Of a stretch of 64,000 nucleotides of DNA, positions 1 to 10,000 are shown in pieces. Below the pieces are notes generated by a model. The model had not been told where the DNA came from and ran no database searches. It worked only from the letters and a program-made list of their open reading frames with translations. Source of the DNA: JBGTGT01 sp051439375 (GTDB taxonomy: Bacteria > Cyanobacteriota > Cyanobacteriia > Cyanobacteriales > Microcystaceae); contig JBFRWB010000195.1 in the NCBI GenBank assembly GCA_051439375.1, forward strand, positions 4,791-68,790, read 5' to 3'. A program made the translations under genes and the position numbers. Each line of letters starts with the position of its first letter. Within the stretch, counting starts at the first letter, position 1.

Positions 1-38
1 TTTTTATTGTCGTATAAACACTCTTTCTAAAATCCATC

Positions 39-785
39 ATGACCTATCCTCCCATTGAGATTAATTGCCAAACCGTAACTATCCCTAGTGAGGACATTAC
101 CATGGATGCGTACCTTGCTACCCCACAAACAGAGGAAAAATTGGCATCTGTCATCGTTATTCAAGAGATTTTTGGCGTAAATGACCACATTAAACACATA
201 ACCCGACGCATAGCCCAACAAGGATATATAGCGATCGCTCCTGCTATTTATCAACGGCAAATTAAGGGCTTTGAAGTAGGATATACGGAAAAAGAGATTG
301 ACATTGGTAGAGCCTATAAAAATAACACTAAAGCCTCCGAATTACTCAGTGATATTCAGGCAACCATTGATTATCTTTATAAACTGCCTCAAGTTAAAGC
401 AGAAGGGGTGGGAACAATTGGCTTTTGTTTTGGTGGCCATGTTACTTACTTAGTGGCGACCTTACCCGATATTAAAGCAACTGCTTCCTTTTACGGCGCA
501 CAAATTCCTACTTGGTGTCCGGGAGAAGAGCAACCAACGATTACCTGTACACCACATATTAAGGGGACACTATACGGCTTTTTTGGCACAGCAGATCCGC
601 TTATCCCATTAAATCATGTGGATGCAGTGGAAAAAGCTCTTAAAGATGCCCAAATTGCCCATAAAATCTTCCGTTATGAGGGGGCAGATCATGGTTTTTT
701 CTGTGATCAAAGAGGAAGTTACAACCCAGCAGCAGCAACAGACGCATGGCAGCAAGTCTTAGACTTATATCAATTAACTCTCTAG
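39..785 (+). CDS. Dienelactone hydrolase family protein
   Basis: This is a predicted cytoplasmic alpha/beta-hydrolase of the dienelactone hydrolase family, 248 residues long, which is the normal length. The family uses a Cys-Asp-His triad. The nucleophile elbow GFCFGGH places the cysteine at residue 130, GTADP gives the acid at residue 186, and ADHGFF gives the histidine at residue 218. The early stretch VIVIQEIFGVN is typical of the first strand and oxyanion loop. The substrate cannot be read from sequence; many cyanobacterial members are uncharacterised carboxylic ester hydrolases. Only 38 bases lie upstream, so its promoter and operon partners are outside the window. The family is certain; the substrate is unknown. 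Confidence 0.9.
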   Translation: MTYPPIEINCQTVTIPSEDITMDAYLATPQTEEKLASVIVIQEIFGVNDHIKHITRRIAQQGYIAIAPAIYQRQIKGFEVGYTEKEIDIGRAYKNNTKASELLSDIQATIDYLYKLPQVKAEGVGTIGFCFGGHVTYLVATLPDIKATASFYGAQIPTWCPGEEQPTITCTPHIKGTLYGFFGTADPLIPLNHVDAVEKALKDAQIAHKIFRYEGADHGFFCDQRGSYNPAAATDAWQQVLDLYQLTL

Positions 786-1176
786 AGAGAATTTTTTATG
801 CTTCATGGAAGGACTAAACAATAAGATAAAATTAATTTTACGTCAAAGTTATGGATTCAACAGCTTTGATTTAATGAGAGAAAAGCTATTAGCTTGTCTC
901 CAAACATAAGCCGAGCTTATCACCACAGGTTCAGGAGAGCATTTTTTCCTTCTTCAGTCTATCTGTTGAGGGGGTACGGAGCAGCAAAATAATAGGGGAT
1001 TTACCCCTATTAACCGAATTGAGAAGACAGGTATTAAATAATGCAACCGCTTCCCCTACGAGTTGCATAATTCATAACTCAGAATTCAGAATTTCGTCCT
1101 GCCTGTTATTTTCATCTTCTCTGAGGGAATCCTAAGACCGTAAGACCGAATGATTGTCCTTTTAGAAGAACTAGCC
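786..1176. other. Long leader upstream of the pix cluster, no gene seen
   Basis: I see no credible coding sequence in this spacer. It begins with a small palindrome (CTCTCTAGAGAG) overlapping the hydrolase stop codon and followed by a T-run, which could be a weak terminator. Near 1070-1095 there is a short run of attcata/attcaga-type heptamers like those found later in the operon. The promoter of the pix cluster is presumably here, but I could not assign -10/-35 boxes with confidence. Confidence 0.4.
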
Positions 1177-2382
1177 ATGATGACTGCTAAATATCCTCCC
1201 ACTAATCCTGTCTCGATTCGGGAATTTACGGCTTCAAAGCAGGCTGGATTCTTTGACACATTAAAGCAGCCACGGTTTAGTGGTCAATTGGTGCTAACAA
1301 CCCCCAAAAATGAGAAATGGTATTTTTACCTTTATCTCGGTCGTATTATGTATGCGACTGGGGGAACTCATCCCATCCGTCGGTGGCGGCGCAACATCGC
1401 CCTTTATTTACCTAAAATTGCGCCCCATCTTTCCTCAATGCAGCAGCTAGGATTAGCTAGTTTGAGTCCCAAAGATACTCAACTGTGTTGGGAATACTAT
1501 TTGCTCTGTTTATGGGTAGAACAGCAAAAAATCACCAGAGAACAGGTAGCCCGTCTCATCCGTTCAACCTTGGTGGAAGTGTTGTTTGATATTACCCAAG
1601 TCATGGAAGTGATGTGCGAATTTAAGCAGGAAAACTGTCTTTCGACTCGTTTAGTCTTGATTGATGCCGAACAAGTCATAGAAGAAGCGCAAAAACAGTG
1701 GCAAGAATGGCAAGGCGCAAAAATTGCCGATCGCTCTCCCAATACAGCCCCCATTATCCGACAACCTGAACAACTGCAACAACGTACTTCGGCTCAAGTG
1801 TATCAAACCCTTAACCAATTATTGGATGGTCGTCAGACCTTGAGAGACTTAGCTGTGCGGATGAAAAGGGATGTATTGACGGTAACCCGTTCCCTTTTGC
1901 CCTATATTCAGATGGGATTAGTCGAATTAATGCCCGTTGATGATCTACCGTCTCCTGTTACCCCGCCACCTGTGGACAATGTACCAACAACAGAAACACA
2001 GGCCACCGCCCTTATCGCTTGTGTTGATGATAGTCCCATGATGTGTCAAAGAATGGAGCAAATTCTGACGGAAGCTAACTTCCAATTTATCGGTATTAAT
2101 GATCCTATGCGAGCGATCGCAATTATTCTTGCTCGTAAACCTGATCTTATTTTCCTTGACTTGGTAATGCCTAATGCCAATGGTTATGAAATTTGCGCCC
2201 AACTGCGGAAGATTAAGTATTTTCGTCAGACTCCTATCGTCATTTTAACGGGAAATGATGGCATTATCGACCGTGTGAGAGCAAAAATGGTAGGCTCGAG
2301 CGACTATATTACTAAACCCGTCGATCCTGACCAAGTAATTAATACAATTCACAAGCATCTCAAACAGGAAACCCTTATCTAA
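1177..2382 (+). CDS. pixG: PATAN-domain response regulator, PixG-like
   Basis: The protein is a response regulator of the PixG/PilG type. The N-terminal half (about residues 10-200) matches the PATAN (DUF4388) domain typical of cyanobacterial taxis regulators, with the characteristic stretch FSGQLVLTT near the start. A receiver domain fills the last ~120 residues, with acidic pocket CVDDS, acceptor aspartate in FLDLVMP and lysine in TKPVD. In Synechocystis, PixG is an output of the positive-phototaxis pathway acting on pilus function. It is the first gene of a same-strand run of eight. An ATG at 1150 is also open, but homologues begin close to the tandem ATGs at 1177/1180, so I chose 1177; the ribosome site is weak either way. 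Confidence 0.88.
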   Translation: MMTAKYPPTNPVSIREFTASKQAGFFDTLKQPRFSGQLVLTTPKNEKWYFYLYLGRIMYATGGTHPIRRWRRNIALYLPKIAPHLSSMQQLGLASLSPKDTQLCWEYYLLCLWVEQQKITREQVARLIRSTLVEVLFDITQVMEVMCEFKQENCLSTRLVLIDAEQVIEEAQKQWQEWQGAKIADRSPNTAPIIRQPEQLQQRTSAQVYQTLNQLLDGRQTLRDLAVRMKRDVLTVTRSLLPYIQMGLVELMPVDDLPSPVTPPPVDNVPTTETQATALIACVDDSPMMCQRMEQILTEANFQFIGINDPMRAIAIILARKPDLIFLDLVMPNANGYEICAQLRKIKYFRQTPIVILTGNDGIIDRVRAKMVGSSDYITKPVDPDQVINTIHKHLKQETLI

Positions 2383-2526
2383 ACCCGTGTTTCTCCATTA
2401 TTGCAGTTAACGTTCAGTTCAGTTAAGTAAATTGGGAAGAAACGTTATTTTGCTATCTGAAATGGGAATGCTAAACCTAGATGATTGTCCGATAGACCGT
2501 CCTTCCCAAACCATGAGGTAACGATT

Positions 2527-2892
2527 ATGGGTACTGCCCTTATCATTGAAGATTCTCGCACCGAACAGGCAATTATTAGTAAATGTCTTGAATTGGCTGG
2601 CATTCAATCATCCATTGTTGAAAGTGGTGAAGATGCCTTAAAAACACTTAGTAATTCTCTACCCGATCTGATCGTACTCGATGTGGTTTTACCGGGGAGA
2701 AGTGGCTTTGAAATTTGCCGTGAACTTAAAAACGACGCTAAAACCTCTCAAATTCCGATTGTGATGTGTTCGACTAAAGACACGGAAATGGACAAATTTT
2801 GGGGTAAAAAGCAAGGTGCAGATGCCTATGTCCCTAAACCAATCGATCAAGACTTTTTTATTGATACCATTCGCTCACTAATGGAAGCGTAA
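2527..2892 (+). CDS. pixH: Single-domain response regulator, PixH/CheY-like
   Basis: This is a stand-alone receiver domain of about 121 residues. It has the acidic pair in IIEDSR, phospho-acceptor aspartate in VLDVVLPG, a conserved Ser/Thr at VMCSTKD and the lysine in PKPID, so it should be phosphorylatable. It sits second in the pix operon, as pixH does in Synechocystis, and probably receives phosphate from the CheA-like kinase encoded downstream. An upstream start at 2485 is open, but the ATG at 2527 has a GAGG ribosome site eight bases before it and gives the compact fold a normal N-terminus, so I prefer it. Confidence 0.88.
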   Translation: MGTALIIEDSRTEQAIISKCLELAGIQSSIVESGEDALKTLSNSLPDLIVLDVVLPGRSGFEICRELKNDAKTSQIPIVMCSTKDTEMDKFWGKKQGADAYVPKPIDQDFFIDTIRSLMEA

Positions 2893-2925
2893 CCCTAACT
2901 GTAGATAGTATTAAGGAGAAATATC

Positions 2926-3486
2926 GTGGTTTCCCAAGCTCCTTTAGGGACACAAGGGGAATTTAGCCCCAGTAAGCCCCTTGAAAATCAGGATAAAGCC
3001 CAATTTCTACGCTTTTTCCTTATGCCTGATACCCATGCTTTGCTACCTATTGCCCAGTTAACCGAAGTGTTAAATGTTCCCATTCAGCAAATTATTCCGA
3101 TTCCCCAAATGCCAAATTGGGTGATGGGAGTCCATAACTGGCGTGGTGAGGTGCTATGGTTGGTTGATTTAGGTCATTTACTCGGTCTAACGCCTTGGTA
3201 TCAACAGGGACATAACCGTTCGACCTGTCGGGCTATTGTCATCCATCCAACCAGCCATCAATTGAAAAAAAGCCGAAATCGTAGCCAAATGTTGGGGCTA
3301 GTGGTGCATAAGGTGGAGGATATTGCTTGGTGTCACCCGAATGATATTCAATCTCCCCCTGATTCGGCGGTAACGCCCGAATTAGCACCCTTTTTACGGG
3401 GTTATTTACTAACAGAAATCCATGAAAATGAAGTGTTAGTTGCCCTTGATGGAGAAGCCATTCTAGCTGCTATGCCCCAAGCATAG
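2926..3486 (+). CDS. pixI: CheW-like adaptor, PixI
   Basis: This 186-residue CheW-domain protein should couple the chemoreceptors to the CheA-like kinase at the cytoplasmic face of the membrane. The CheW fold is recognisable from FFLMPDTHALLPIAQLTEV, the conserved patch IPQMPNWVMGVHNWRGEV (the core NWRGEVLWLVDL corresponds to the NLRG segment of CheW), and the late strand GLVVHKVEDI. Translation starts with GTG at 2926, supported by AAGGAG seven bases upstream. The N-terminal ~25 residues are a polar, probably disordered extension. The gene order after the REC protein matches Synechocystis pixG-H-I. Confidence 0.88.
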   Translation: MVSQAPLGTQGEFSPSKPLENQDKAQFLRFFLMPDTHALLPIAQLTEVLNVPIQQIIPIPQMPNWVMGVHNWRGEVLWLVDLGHLLGLTPWYQQGHNRSTCRAIVIHPTSHQLKKSRNRSQMLGLVVHKVEDIAWCHPNDIQSPPDSAVTPELAPFLRGYLLTEIHENEVLVALDGEAILAAMPQA

Positions 3487-3506
3487 ACAGTTTAACAGTT
3501 ACTAGG

Positions 3507-3540
3507 AATTCATAATTCATAATTCATAATTCATAATTCC
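3507..3540. repeat. Heptamer tandem repeat (attcata) before pixJ1
   Basis: The 7-bp unit ATTCATA is repeated about four to five times in the spacer between the CheW gene and the first chemoreceptor gene. It resembles the short tandemly repeated repetitive (STRR) heptamers known in cyanobacterial genomes. The same unit recurs at the end of the larger array near 10.48 kb. Confidence 0.8.
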
Positions 3541-3555
3541 CACGAGGTTGTTTTC

Positions 3556-6285
3556 ATGACTCAGATTTCCCCTAAACCCAACGACAATTCATCATCTCCG
3601 TCTCTAGATACTCCCAGTACGGATCATTCTCTCGATCAAAGCCAATTAGAGCAAAATCTAGTCGATGAGAGGAAAGAGGGGGATGAAGAGCAAAAAATTA
3701 TTATTACGTCTCATACAACACCCCCACCGCCTCTGACTAAGAAACCCCTACCCAAAGTCGTGATTCCCCAACCGTCTCAACCTTCTACGACGACTCAACA
3801 AGGGGGACTCTCTCATTGGTGGCGCAACCTTGGCTTACAGTCTAAAGTCACCCTCACTGCAACGGCTTTAGGCATACTTCCCGCCCTAATTGTTGGGGGT
3901 TTATCACTGTACTTTGTTACAGCATCTTTGAATAACTCAGAAGAAAGTCCGACAACTGAAACAACAGAGGTATCTCCTTCGCTTAAGGCTTTAAAAACCA
4001 GTTTTATCATCGGAATTCCCATTGGTTTCGGTGTCACCGTCTTAACGGCGGCGTTAGTCGCTAACGGGTTAACTCGTCCTGTGCGCCGTATTAGCCAAGC
4101 TGCTAATAAAATTGGTCAAGGGGACTTAGATGTTCAGTTACCGACTGGAGAAGACGAATTAGGTCTATTGGGTCAAAATATTAACCAAATGAGCGGTAAA
4201 TTAAAAAATCTGCTCCAAGAACAAACCCTATCCGTTGAACAATCTCGCTTGTTAGCTGATATGGCGAATCGTTTAAATTTAGAAAAAGAAGATGTGGATA
4301 GTTTATTAGGAGATACTTTAAAACGAATTCGGAGCTTATTAAATACAGATAGAGTGGTAATGTATCGCTTTAACTCAGATAAAAGCGGTTATGTAGCAGA
4401 AGAAGCCCTTAACGATGGAATCAGTAGTGCATTGTCCGAAAAATTAAGCTCAAATTGCTTTTCTGCTGATTTATTGGCAGTTTATCAAGATGGAAAGGTA
4501 GAAGCCATCAATGATATTTTAGAAAAACCCTTTGAACCTGAATATTTAGACCTAATGGAACGGTTACAGGTGAGAGGACAGATCATTGCACCTTTACTTA
4601 ATGATGGTCAACTATTCGGGTTATTAACTATTGATCATTGTCACACACCTTATGAATGGTCAGAAGCAGAAAGTAACTTTGCCCAGCAACTAGCTGAACA
4701 ATTAAGTTTAACCTTAGCCCGCATTAGTTTCCAAGAAAAACGCCGAGAAGACGCTAAAAGAGCGTCCTCATTAAAGGATATTACTCTCTCCATTGCAGGT
4801 GCTTTAAACGGTTCTGAAGTGTTTGATGTAGCAGTTGACAATGCACGACGGGCGTTAAATTGCGATCGCGTCATCGTCTATCAGTTTAACCCTGATTGGT
4901 CTGGAATCATCATTGCTGAGTCGGTCACCGATGAATTTCCCAAAGCATTAGGGGCTAATATTGCAGATCCCTGTTTTGCCGATAAATATGTGGAAAAATA
5001 CAAAAAAGGTCGGATTCAAGGCACACCAGACATTTATGAAGCCAATTTAAGTGCGTGTCACCTACAACAGCTAGAACCCTTTGGTGTACGGGCTAACCTA
5101 GTCACCCCTATTATCGAAGAAGGGGAATTATTAGGCTTATTTATTGCCCATCAATGTAGCGGCCCCCGTCATTGGACACAAGGGGAAATGGACTTTATGG
5201 CGCAAGTCGCCACTCAGGTAGGATTAGCCTTAGAAAGAACGGACTTATTAGCCAAACAACAACAAGCAGAACAAGAACAACGGACAGCCCGTGAAAATCT
5301 GCAAAAACGAGCTTTAGAATTGTTAATGCAGGTTGATCCCGTTAGTCAAGGGGATTTAACCATTCGCGCCCAAGTGACTGAAGACGAAATTGGGACAATT
5401 GCTGACTCTTACAATGCAACCATTGAAAGTTTACGGAAAATTGTGACCCAAGTACAAGGGGTGGCGGGACAATTGGCAGATACCGCAAGTAACAATGAAG
5501 TGGCGGTTAGTTCTCTAAGTGAAGAAGCGGTTCAACAAGCGAGTGATATTGCAGCAGCCTTAGATCGCTTGCAAATAATGACCAATGCCATTCGAGAAGT
5601 GGCACTAAACGCAGAACAAGCTGAATCTGCCGTACAAATGGCAACCAATACGGTAGAAACCGGTGAAGATGCAATGAACCGTACTGTAGATGGCATCATG
5701 GCCATTCGGGAAACGGTGGCAGAAACGGCGAAAAAAGTGAAACGATTAGGGGAATCTTCGCAAAAGATTTCTAAAGTGGTTAACTTAATCGGAAGTTTTG
5801 CAGATCAGACCAACTTACTTGCGTTGAATGCGTCAATTGAGGCAGCCCACGCAGGAGAAGAAGGACGGGGGTTTGCGGTGGTTGCGGATGAAGTGCGATC
5901 ACTTGCTCGTCAGTCAGCCGAAGCAACGGCGGAAATTGAGGCGTTAGTTGCCAATATTCAAGCAGAAACCAACGATGTGGTCGCTGCAATGGAAGCAGGG
6001 ACAGAACAGGTGGTTATGGGGACGAAATTGGTAGATGAAACCCGTAAGAGTCTCAATAAGATTACCGTCGCCAGTATTCAGATTAGCGAGTTAGTTGAAG
6101 CGATCGCTCAAACGGCGGTTCAACAAGCAGATACCAGTGAGAATGTCACCCAAACAATGGCACAAGTGGCGGCAATTTCCGATAAAACCTCATTGGAAGC
6201 TGCTCAAGTCTCGGATTCTTTCCGACAGTTGCTACAAGTCTCTCAAGCATTAACTGAAAGTGTCAGACAGTTTAAAGTCCAATAG
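3556..6285 (+). CDS. pixJ1: Phototaxis chemoreceptor with cyanobacteriochrome GAF domain, PixJ1
   Basis: This is a membrane chemoreceptor of 909 residues. Order: a Pro/Ser-rich cytoplasmic N-terminus (1-95); two membrane helices (about 98-125 and 148-172) with a short external loop; HAMP; GAF1 (about 245-390); GAF2 (about 415-560); a HAMP-like linker; and a methyl-accepting signalling domain (about 650-900) with a recognisable hairpin tip. GAF2 carries the two cysteines of a DXCF-type cyanobacteriochrome: C473 in DPCF and C501-H502, the canonical bilin site. Characterised relatives such as PixJ1 of Synechocystis switch between blue- and green-absorbing states. GAF1 has a cysteine in NCFS but no Cys-His, so it probably binds no bilin. 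It should sense light for motility and signal through the CheW and CheA proteins encoded beside it. Confidence 0.92.
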   Translation: MTQISPKPNDNSSSPSLDTPSTDHSLDQSQLEQNLVDERKEGDEEQKIIITSHTTPPPPLTKKPLPKVVIPQPSQPSTTTQQGGLSHWWRNLGLQSKVTLTATALGILPALIVGGLSLYFVTASLNNSEESPTTETTEVSPSLKALKTSFIIGIPIGFGVTVLTAALVANGLTRPVRRISQAANKIGQGDLDVQLPTGEDELGLLGQNINQMSGKLKNLLQEQTLSVEQSRLLADMANRLNLEKEDVDSLLGDTLKRIRSLLNTDRVVMYRFNSDKSGYVAEEALNDGISSALSEKLSSNCFSADLLAVYQDGKVEAINDILEKPFEPEYLDLMERLQVRGQIIAPLLNDGQLFGLLTIDHCHTPYEWSEAESNFAQQLAEQLSLTLARISFQEKRREDAKRASSLKDITLSIAGALNGSEVFDVAVDNARRALNCDRVIVYQFNPDWSGIIIAESVTDEFPKALGANIADPCFADKYVEKYKKGRIQGTPDIYEANLSACHLQQLEPFGVRANLVTPIIEEGELLGLFIAHQCSGPRHWTQGEMDFMAQVATQVGLALERTDLLAKQQQAEQEQRTARENLQKRALELLMQVDPVSQGDLTIRAQVTEDEIGTIADSYNATIESLRKIVTQVQGVAGQLADTASNNEVAVSSLSEEAVQQASDIAAALDRLQIMTNAIREVALNAEQAESAVQMATNTVETGEDAMNRTVDGIMAIRETVAETAKKVKRLGESSQKISKVVNLIGSFADQTNLLALNASIEAAHAGEEGRGFAVVADEVRSLARQSAEATAEIEALVANIQAETNDVVAAMEAGTEQVVMGTKLVDETRKSLNKITVASIQISELVEAIAQTAVQQADTSENVTQTMAQVAAISDKTSLEAAQVSDSFRQLLQVSQALTESVRQFKVQ

Positions 6286-6292
6286 TTAGGTA

Positions 6293-6385
6293 TGAGGTGT
6301 CAGGTGTCAGTTACCAGTTACCCATCATTTTCTGTAACGCCTGAACACCTAAAAACGCCTGAACGCCTAAAAACTCCTACAAATT
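6293..6385. repeat. Short heptamer-like repeats between pixJ1 and the heme lipoprotein
   Basis: The spacer contains tandem AGGTGTC units and then related gaacacctaaaaacgcct / gaacgcctaaaaactcct units. These match repeat types seen again at 10.3 kb and 29.1 kb. The open frame running through them from 6292 is therefore unlikely to be coding. Confidence 0.65.
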
Positions 6386-6396
6386 CTAACAAAGCC

Positions 6397-7008
6397 ATGA
6401 AACCCTTTTCTTTTGTAAAATTACTCGGTCTTGCCCTTGTTACAGTTGCAACAATGGTTCTAATCATCTCTTGTAACAGTGTAACAACCGCCCCCAAAAC
6501 CAGTATGGCGATCGCTCCTGAAGCGATGACCGACTATATATATGATATTTTGAAAGCGGAACGCTCAGTTTATGGGTCAAAAGTCGTACAACGGTTAAAA
6601 GAAGAAGGGGTAGTGATGGCCTCAGAGAATTGGGAACTGGAGAAAGCCTTACCTTTACCGGCTCAAATGTTTCGTATGACGGCACAGGAAGCCTCAAAAA
6701 ACAACAATTTTAATTATGGTTCGATTTCCCCTTGGAATCTCAACGAAGGAAACGCCCCTCGAACCGAATTTGAACAAACTGCTATGGACAAAGTTCTGGA
6801 AACAGAACAACCCTATAAAGGGTATCAAACGATTAACGGGAAAAAATACTTTTCGGCTGTTTACCCCGATAAAGCCACCACCGAAGCTTGTGTTAGTTGC
6901 CATAATAGCCACCCTGTGCATAAACAACGGTATCCCGACAAGGTATTCAAGGTTGGGGACGTAATGGGAGGGGTTTTGATTAATTTACCCCTAGAAAAAA
7001 GCAGTTAA
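6397..7008 (+). CDS. Tll0287-like c-type heme lipoprotein (DUF3365)
   Basis: The protein (203 residues from this start) has a basic N-terminus, a hydrophobic segment and the lipobox-like IISC, so it is probably a lipoprotein anchored outside the cytoplasmic membrane. A single c-type heme motif CVSCH (C165, C168, H169) lies near the C-terminus. This layout matches the DUF3365/Tll0287 family, whose prototype from Thermosynechococcus has a PAS-like fold with covalently bound heme. It lies between two chemoreceptor genes, on the same strand with short spacers, so a redox or small-ligand sensory role in the taxis pathway is a reasonable inference but unproven. The frame is open from 6292, but that part is repeat DNA; the ATG at 6397 yields a proper signal sequence. 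Confidence 0.8.
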   Translation: MKPFSFVKLLGLALVTVATMVLIISCNSVTTAPKTSMAIAPEAMTDYIYDILKAERSVYGSKVVQRLKEEGVVMASENWELEKALPLPAQMFRMTAQEASKNNNFNYGSISPWNLNEGNAPRTEFEQTAMDKVLETEQPYKGYQTINGKKYFSAVYPDKATTEACVSCHNSHPVHKQRYPDKVFKVGDVMGGVLINLPLEKSS

Positions 7009-7087
7009 TCGTTAATTGTTAACTGTTCTTTCTTGGCCCCACACTCCCCACACTCCTGAACGCCCAAAATAACCCCCTATAACGAAA

Positions 7088-10000
7088 ATGCAAAAGTCCT
7101 CTCCTCAATCTTCTCCTTCTTGGCTGTCTTCCTTCTCTATTCGAGATCGGATGCTTCTTATCCCCGGATCAATCGTCATTGCATCCCTTTTGGTCTTGTT
7201 CGCAGGAAGACAAGTCCTTAATAAGAGTTTACAGGATCAGCTAAAAGAGCAAACCCGATCTCAACTGGCAGTTGCTAAGTTAAACTACGACCATGATAGT
7301 CAGGAAATTGCGAGAAGTTTGTATATCTTGGCAGAAAACCCTTTGGTTAGACAAAAAGTAAGAGATCACGCTTCAGGAAAACCCTTATCTGCTACAGATC
7401 AAGCCCAACTTCAACAAATGTTACGCAGTATGGGAAGATTGGATGAGGCAATTATTGTAGGAACAAATAAACTGGTTTTAAGTTCTAGAAAGGCTGTATC
7501 TAGTCGGGGTTCAACATTTGATCCCAATGGGTTAGTAAGTCGGGTATTGCAGTCAAAAAGCCGTGAATCTAGTAGTGAACCTTGGGAAAGTTCAGTAAAT
7601 GGAGAAAAAACACTTATTCGTTACACTGCAACTCCTATTAAAGCACCAAATAGTCAAACAGTGATCGGTGTCATTATTGGAGGCATCGTTGTAGATGATA
7701 AGGTCGTTAAGGAAACTTTAGACGCATTTGGCAATCAAGGCTATAGTGCGGTTTATCTACACAAATCTGACGGCAACTTCTCCCTGTTAACCTCCCAAAC
7801 CATTGATCAATCTCGCAAAGAACAGGAAAATCTAGAGCTTCAAGACGATTATTTACTCAAAAAAGCGGTACAGGCACAAGGAACAACCGTTTTTGACCGT
7901 CAACCCTTTGAAAATCGAACTTATACCTTTGCAGCCAAAACCATTGCTAACTATCAAGGTAAACCTGTGGGGGTTTTGGTATATGGTGATCCCGAGGTTG
8001 AGTTAGAAAAAATTAGTCAAAGTTTAAGATGGCCTCTCCTCAGTCTTTTAGGGTTGGGTTTGGGAGGTGTTGGCTTATCTGCCCTTATTGGCTATTCTAT
8101 TACCTCTCCTGTACGACAATTACAGGGCATTATGGGACGGTTTGCCAAAGGAAATTATCAAGAACGGTCAACGATTCGCTCTCAAGATGAAATTGGTCAA
8201 TTATCTGACTATTTCAATAATATGGCTGATAATATCCTTAAAAATGAAGAAGAAATTCGTCAAGAAACAGAAATGTTTCGTTTCCTTGCCCAACTAACAA
8301 CATCGAGTCATCTTCAGTCGGAAACATTAGGAGAGATATGGTTAAAAGTAGCTAAAGAAGTAAAAGAGTTATTAAAGGTTGATCGAGTGGTTATTTATCA
8401 ATTTTTGCCCAATGGTGGTGGAAAGGTTGCTTATGAGTCCGTGTCTTCTGTTTGGCCATCTGCTTTGAATAATAGCTTTGACATGGCGTGTATTCCTCAA
8501 TCAGACTTAGAAAATTATCAAAATGGGCAAGAAAGCCAAATTAATGATGTAGCAACGGCTGATTTATCTTCTAGTCATCGTCAGTTATTAGAACGCTTAC
8601 AAATACAAGCTGATCTCGTCATGCCCATTAAACGCCAAGGAGACTTATTTGGCTTATTTATTGTGCATCAATGTACCGCCCCTCGACAATGGCAAGAAAC
8701 AGAGGTCAGTTTTTTGCGCCAAATGGTGAATCAGTTGGAGGTGACGTTAGATCGGCTAGAATTAAACGAACAAAGATCCTTAGATGCTAAATTATCCCTA
8801 GTTTTAAAAGATATAACCCTAAAAATTGCGGCAACTTCTGGGGCTGAAGCCTTATTTGAAGCCGTATTAGAAAGAAGTCGTCAAGGGTTAAACTGCGATC
8901 GCACCATCATTTATGCCTTTGACGAATCATGGCGTGGCACAATTGTCGCTGAGTCTCTCAATACTGCTTTTCCCTCTGCATTAGGGGCAAAAATTGCCGA
9001 TCCCTGTTTTGCAGACAAATATGTTGAACAATATCGTCGAGGCCGAGTCAGCGCAACAGATGATATTGATAACGCAGGCCTAACGGACTGTCATCTCGAT
9101 CAATTATCTCCCTTTAATGTTAAAGCGAATCTTGTCACCCCTATTAATATCGGTGGGGAACTCTTTGGCTTACTGATTGCTCATCATTGTCAGCAGCCCC
9201 ATACTTGGCAACAGCCCGAAATTGACTTTTTAACCCAAGTTGCCTTACAAATCGGTGTGGCATTAGAACGGGCGCAGTTATTAGAACAGAAAAGTATTGC
9301 CCAAGAAGAACAGAGAAAAGCCAAAGAAGCCCTGCAAAAACGGGCATTAGACCTCATTATCGAAGTTGATCCAGTGAACCAAGGTGATTTAACCGTTCAC
9401 TGTTCCGAACAAGACGATGAAATTGGCACGATCGCCCGATCTTATAACACCGTTGTTGAAAATTTACGCCATTTAGTCCATCAAATGCAAACCACCAGTG
9501 GCCAACTCTTAGTCACCACTGAACAAAATGGGGAAGTTGTACAAACCCTCTCTGTGGATGCAATGCGACAGCTAGAAGATATTTCGAGATCGCTGAATGC
9601 TCTTAATAGTTTACGATCAGCCATTGAAACCATTGCCCAAAATGCTCAAGCAGCCTTGCATGTAACAGAAGAAGCCCGTGATGCAATTACCATGGGTGAA
9701 CAGGAAATGGAAGCAACCATGGCCGAAATGCACCACATTCGGGAAACGGTGACTGACACCATGACAAAAATTGAACACTTAGACGAATCATCCCAGAAAA
9801 TCTCTAAAGTCGTCAATTTAATTAGCCGTTTTGCTGCACAAACCCATTTGCTTGCGCTGAAAGCGTCTATCGAAGCAGCACGAGCCGGAGAAGGGGGACG
9901 AGGCTTTGCTGTAATTGCCGATGAAGTGCGATCGCTGGCTTCCCAGTCTGCTGAAGCAACCGCAGAGATTGAAACTTTAGTGGCGAGTATTCAAGCAGAA

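Noticed and set aside
6716..6964. Open frame inside the heme lipoprotein gene
   Set aside because: It overlaps a well-supported gene in another frame and has no family features.
8067..8297. Open frame on the plus strand inside the second chemoreceptor gene
   Set aside because: It lies entirely within the receptor HAMP coding region in another frame.
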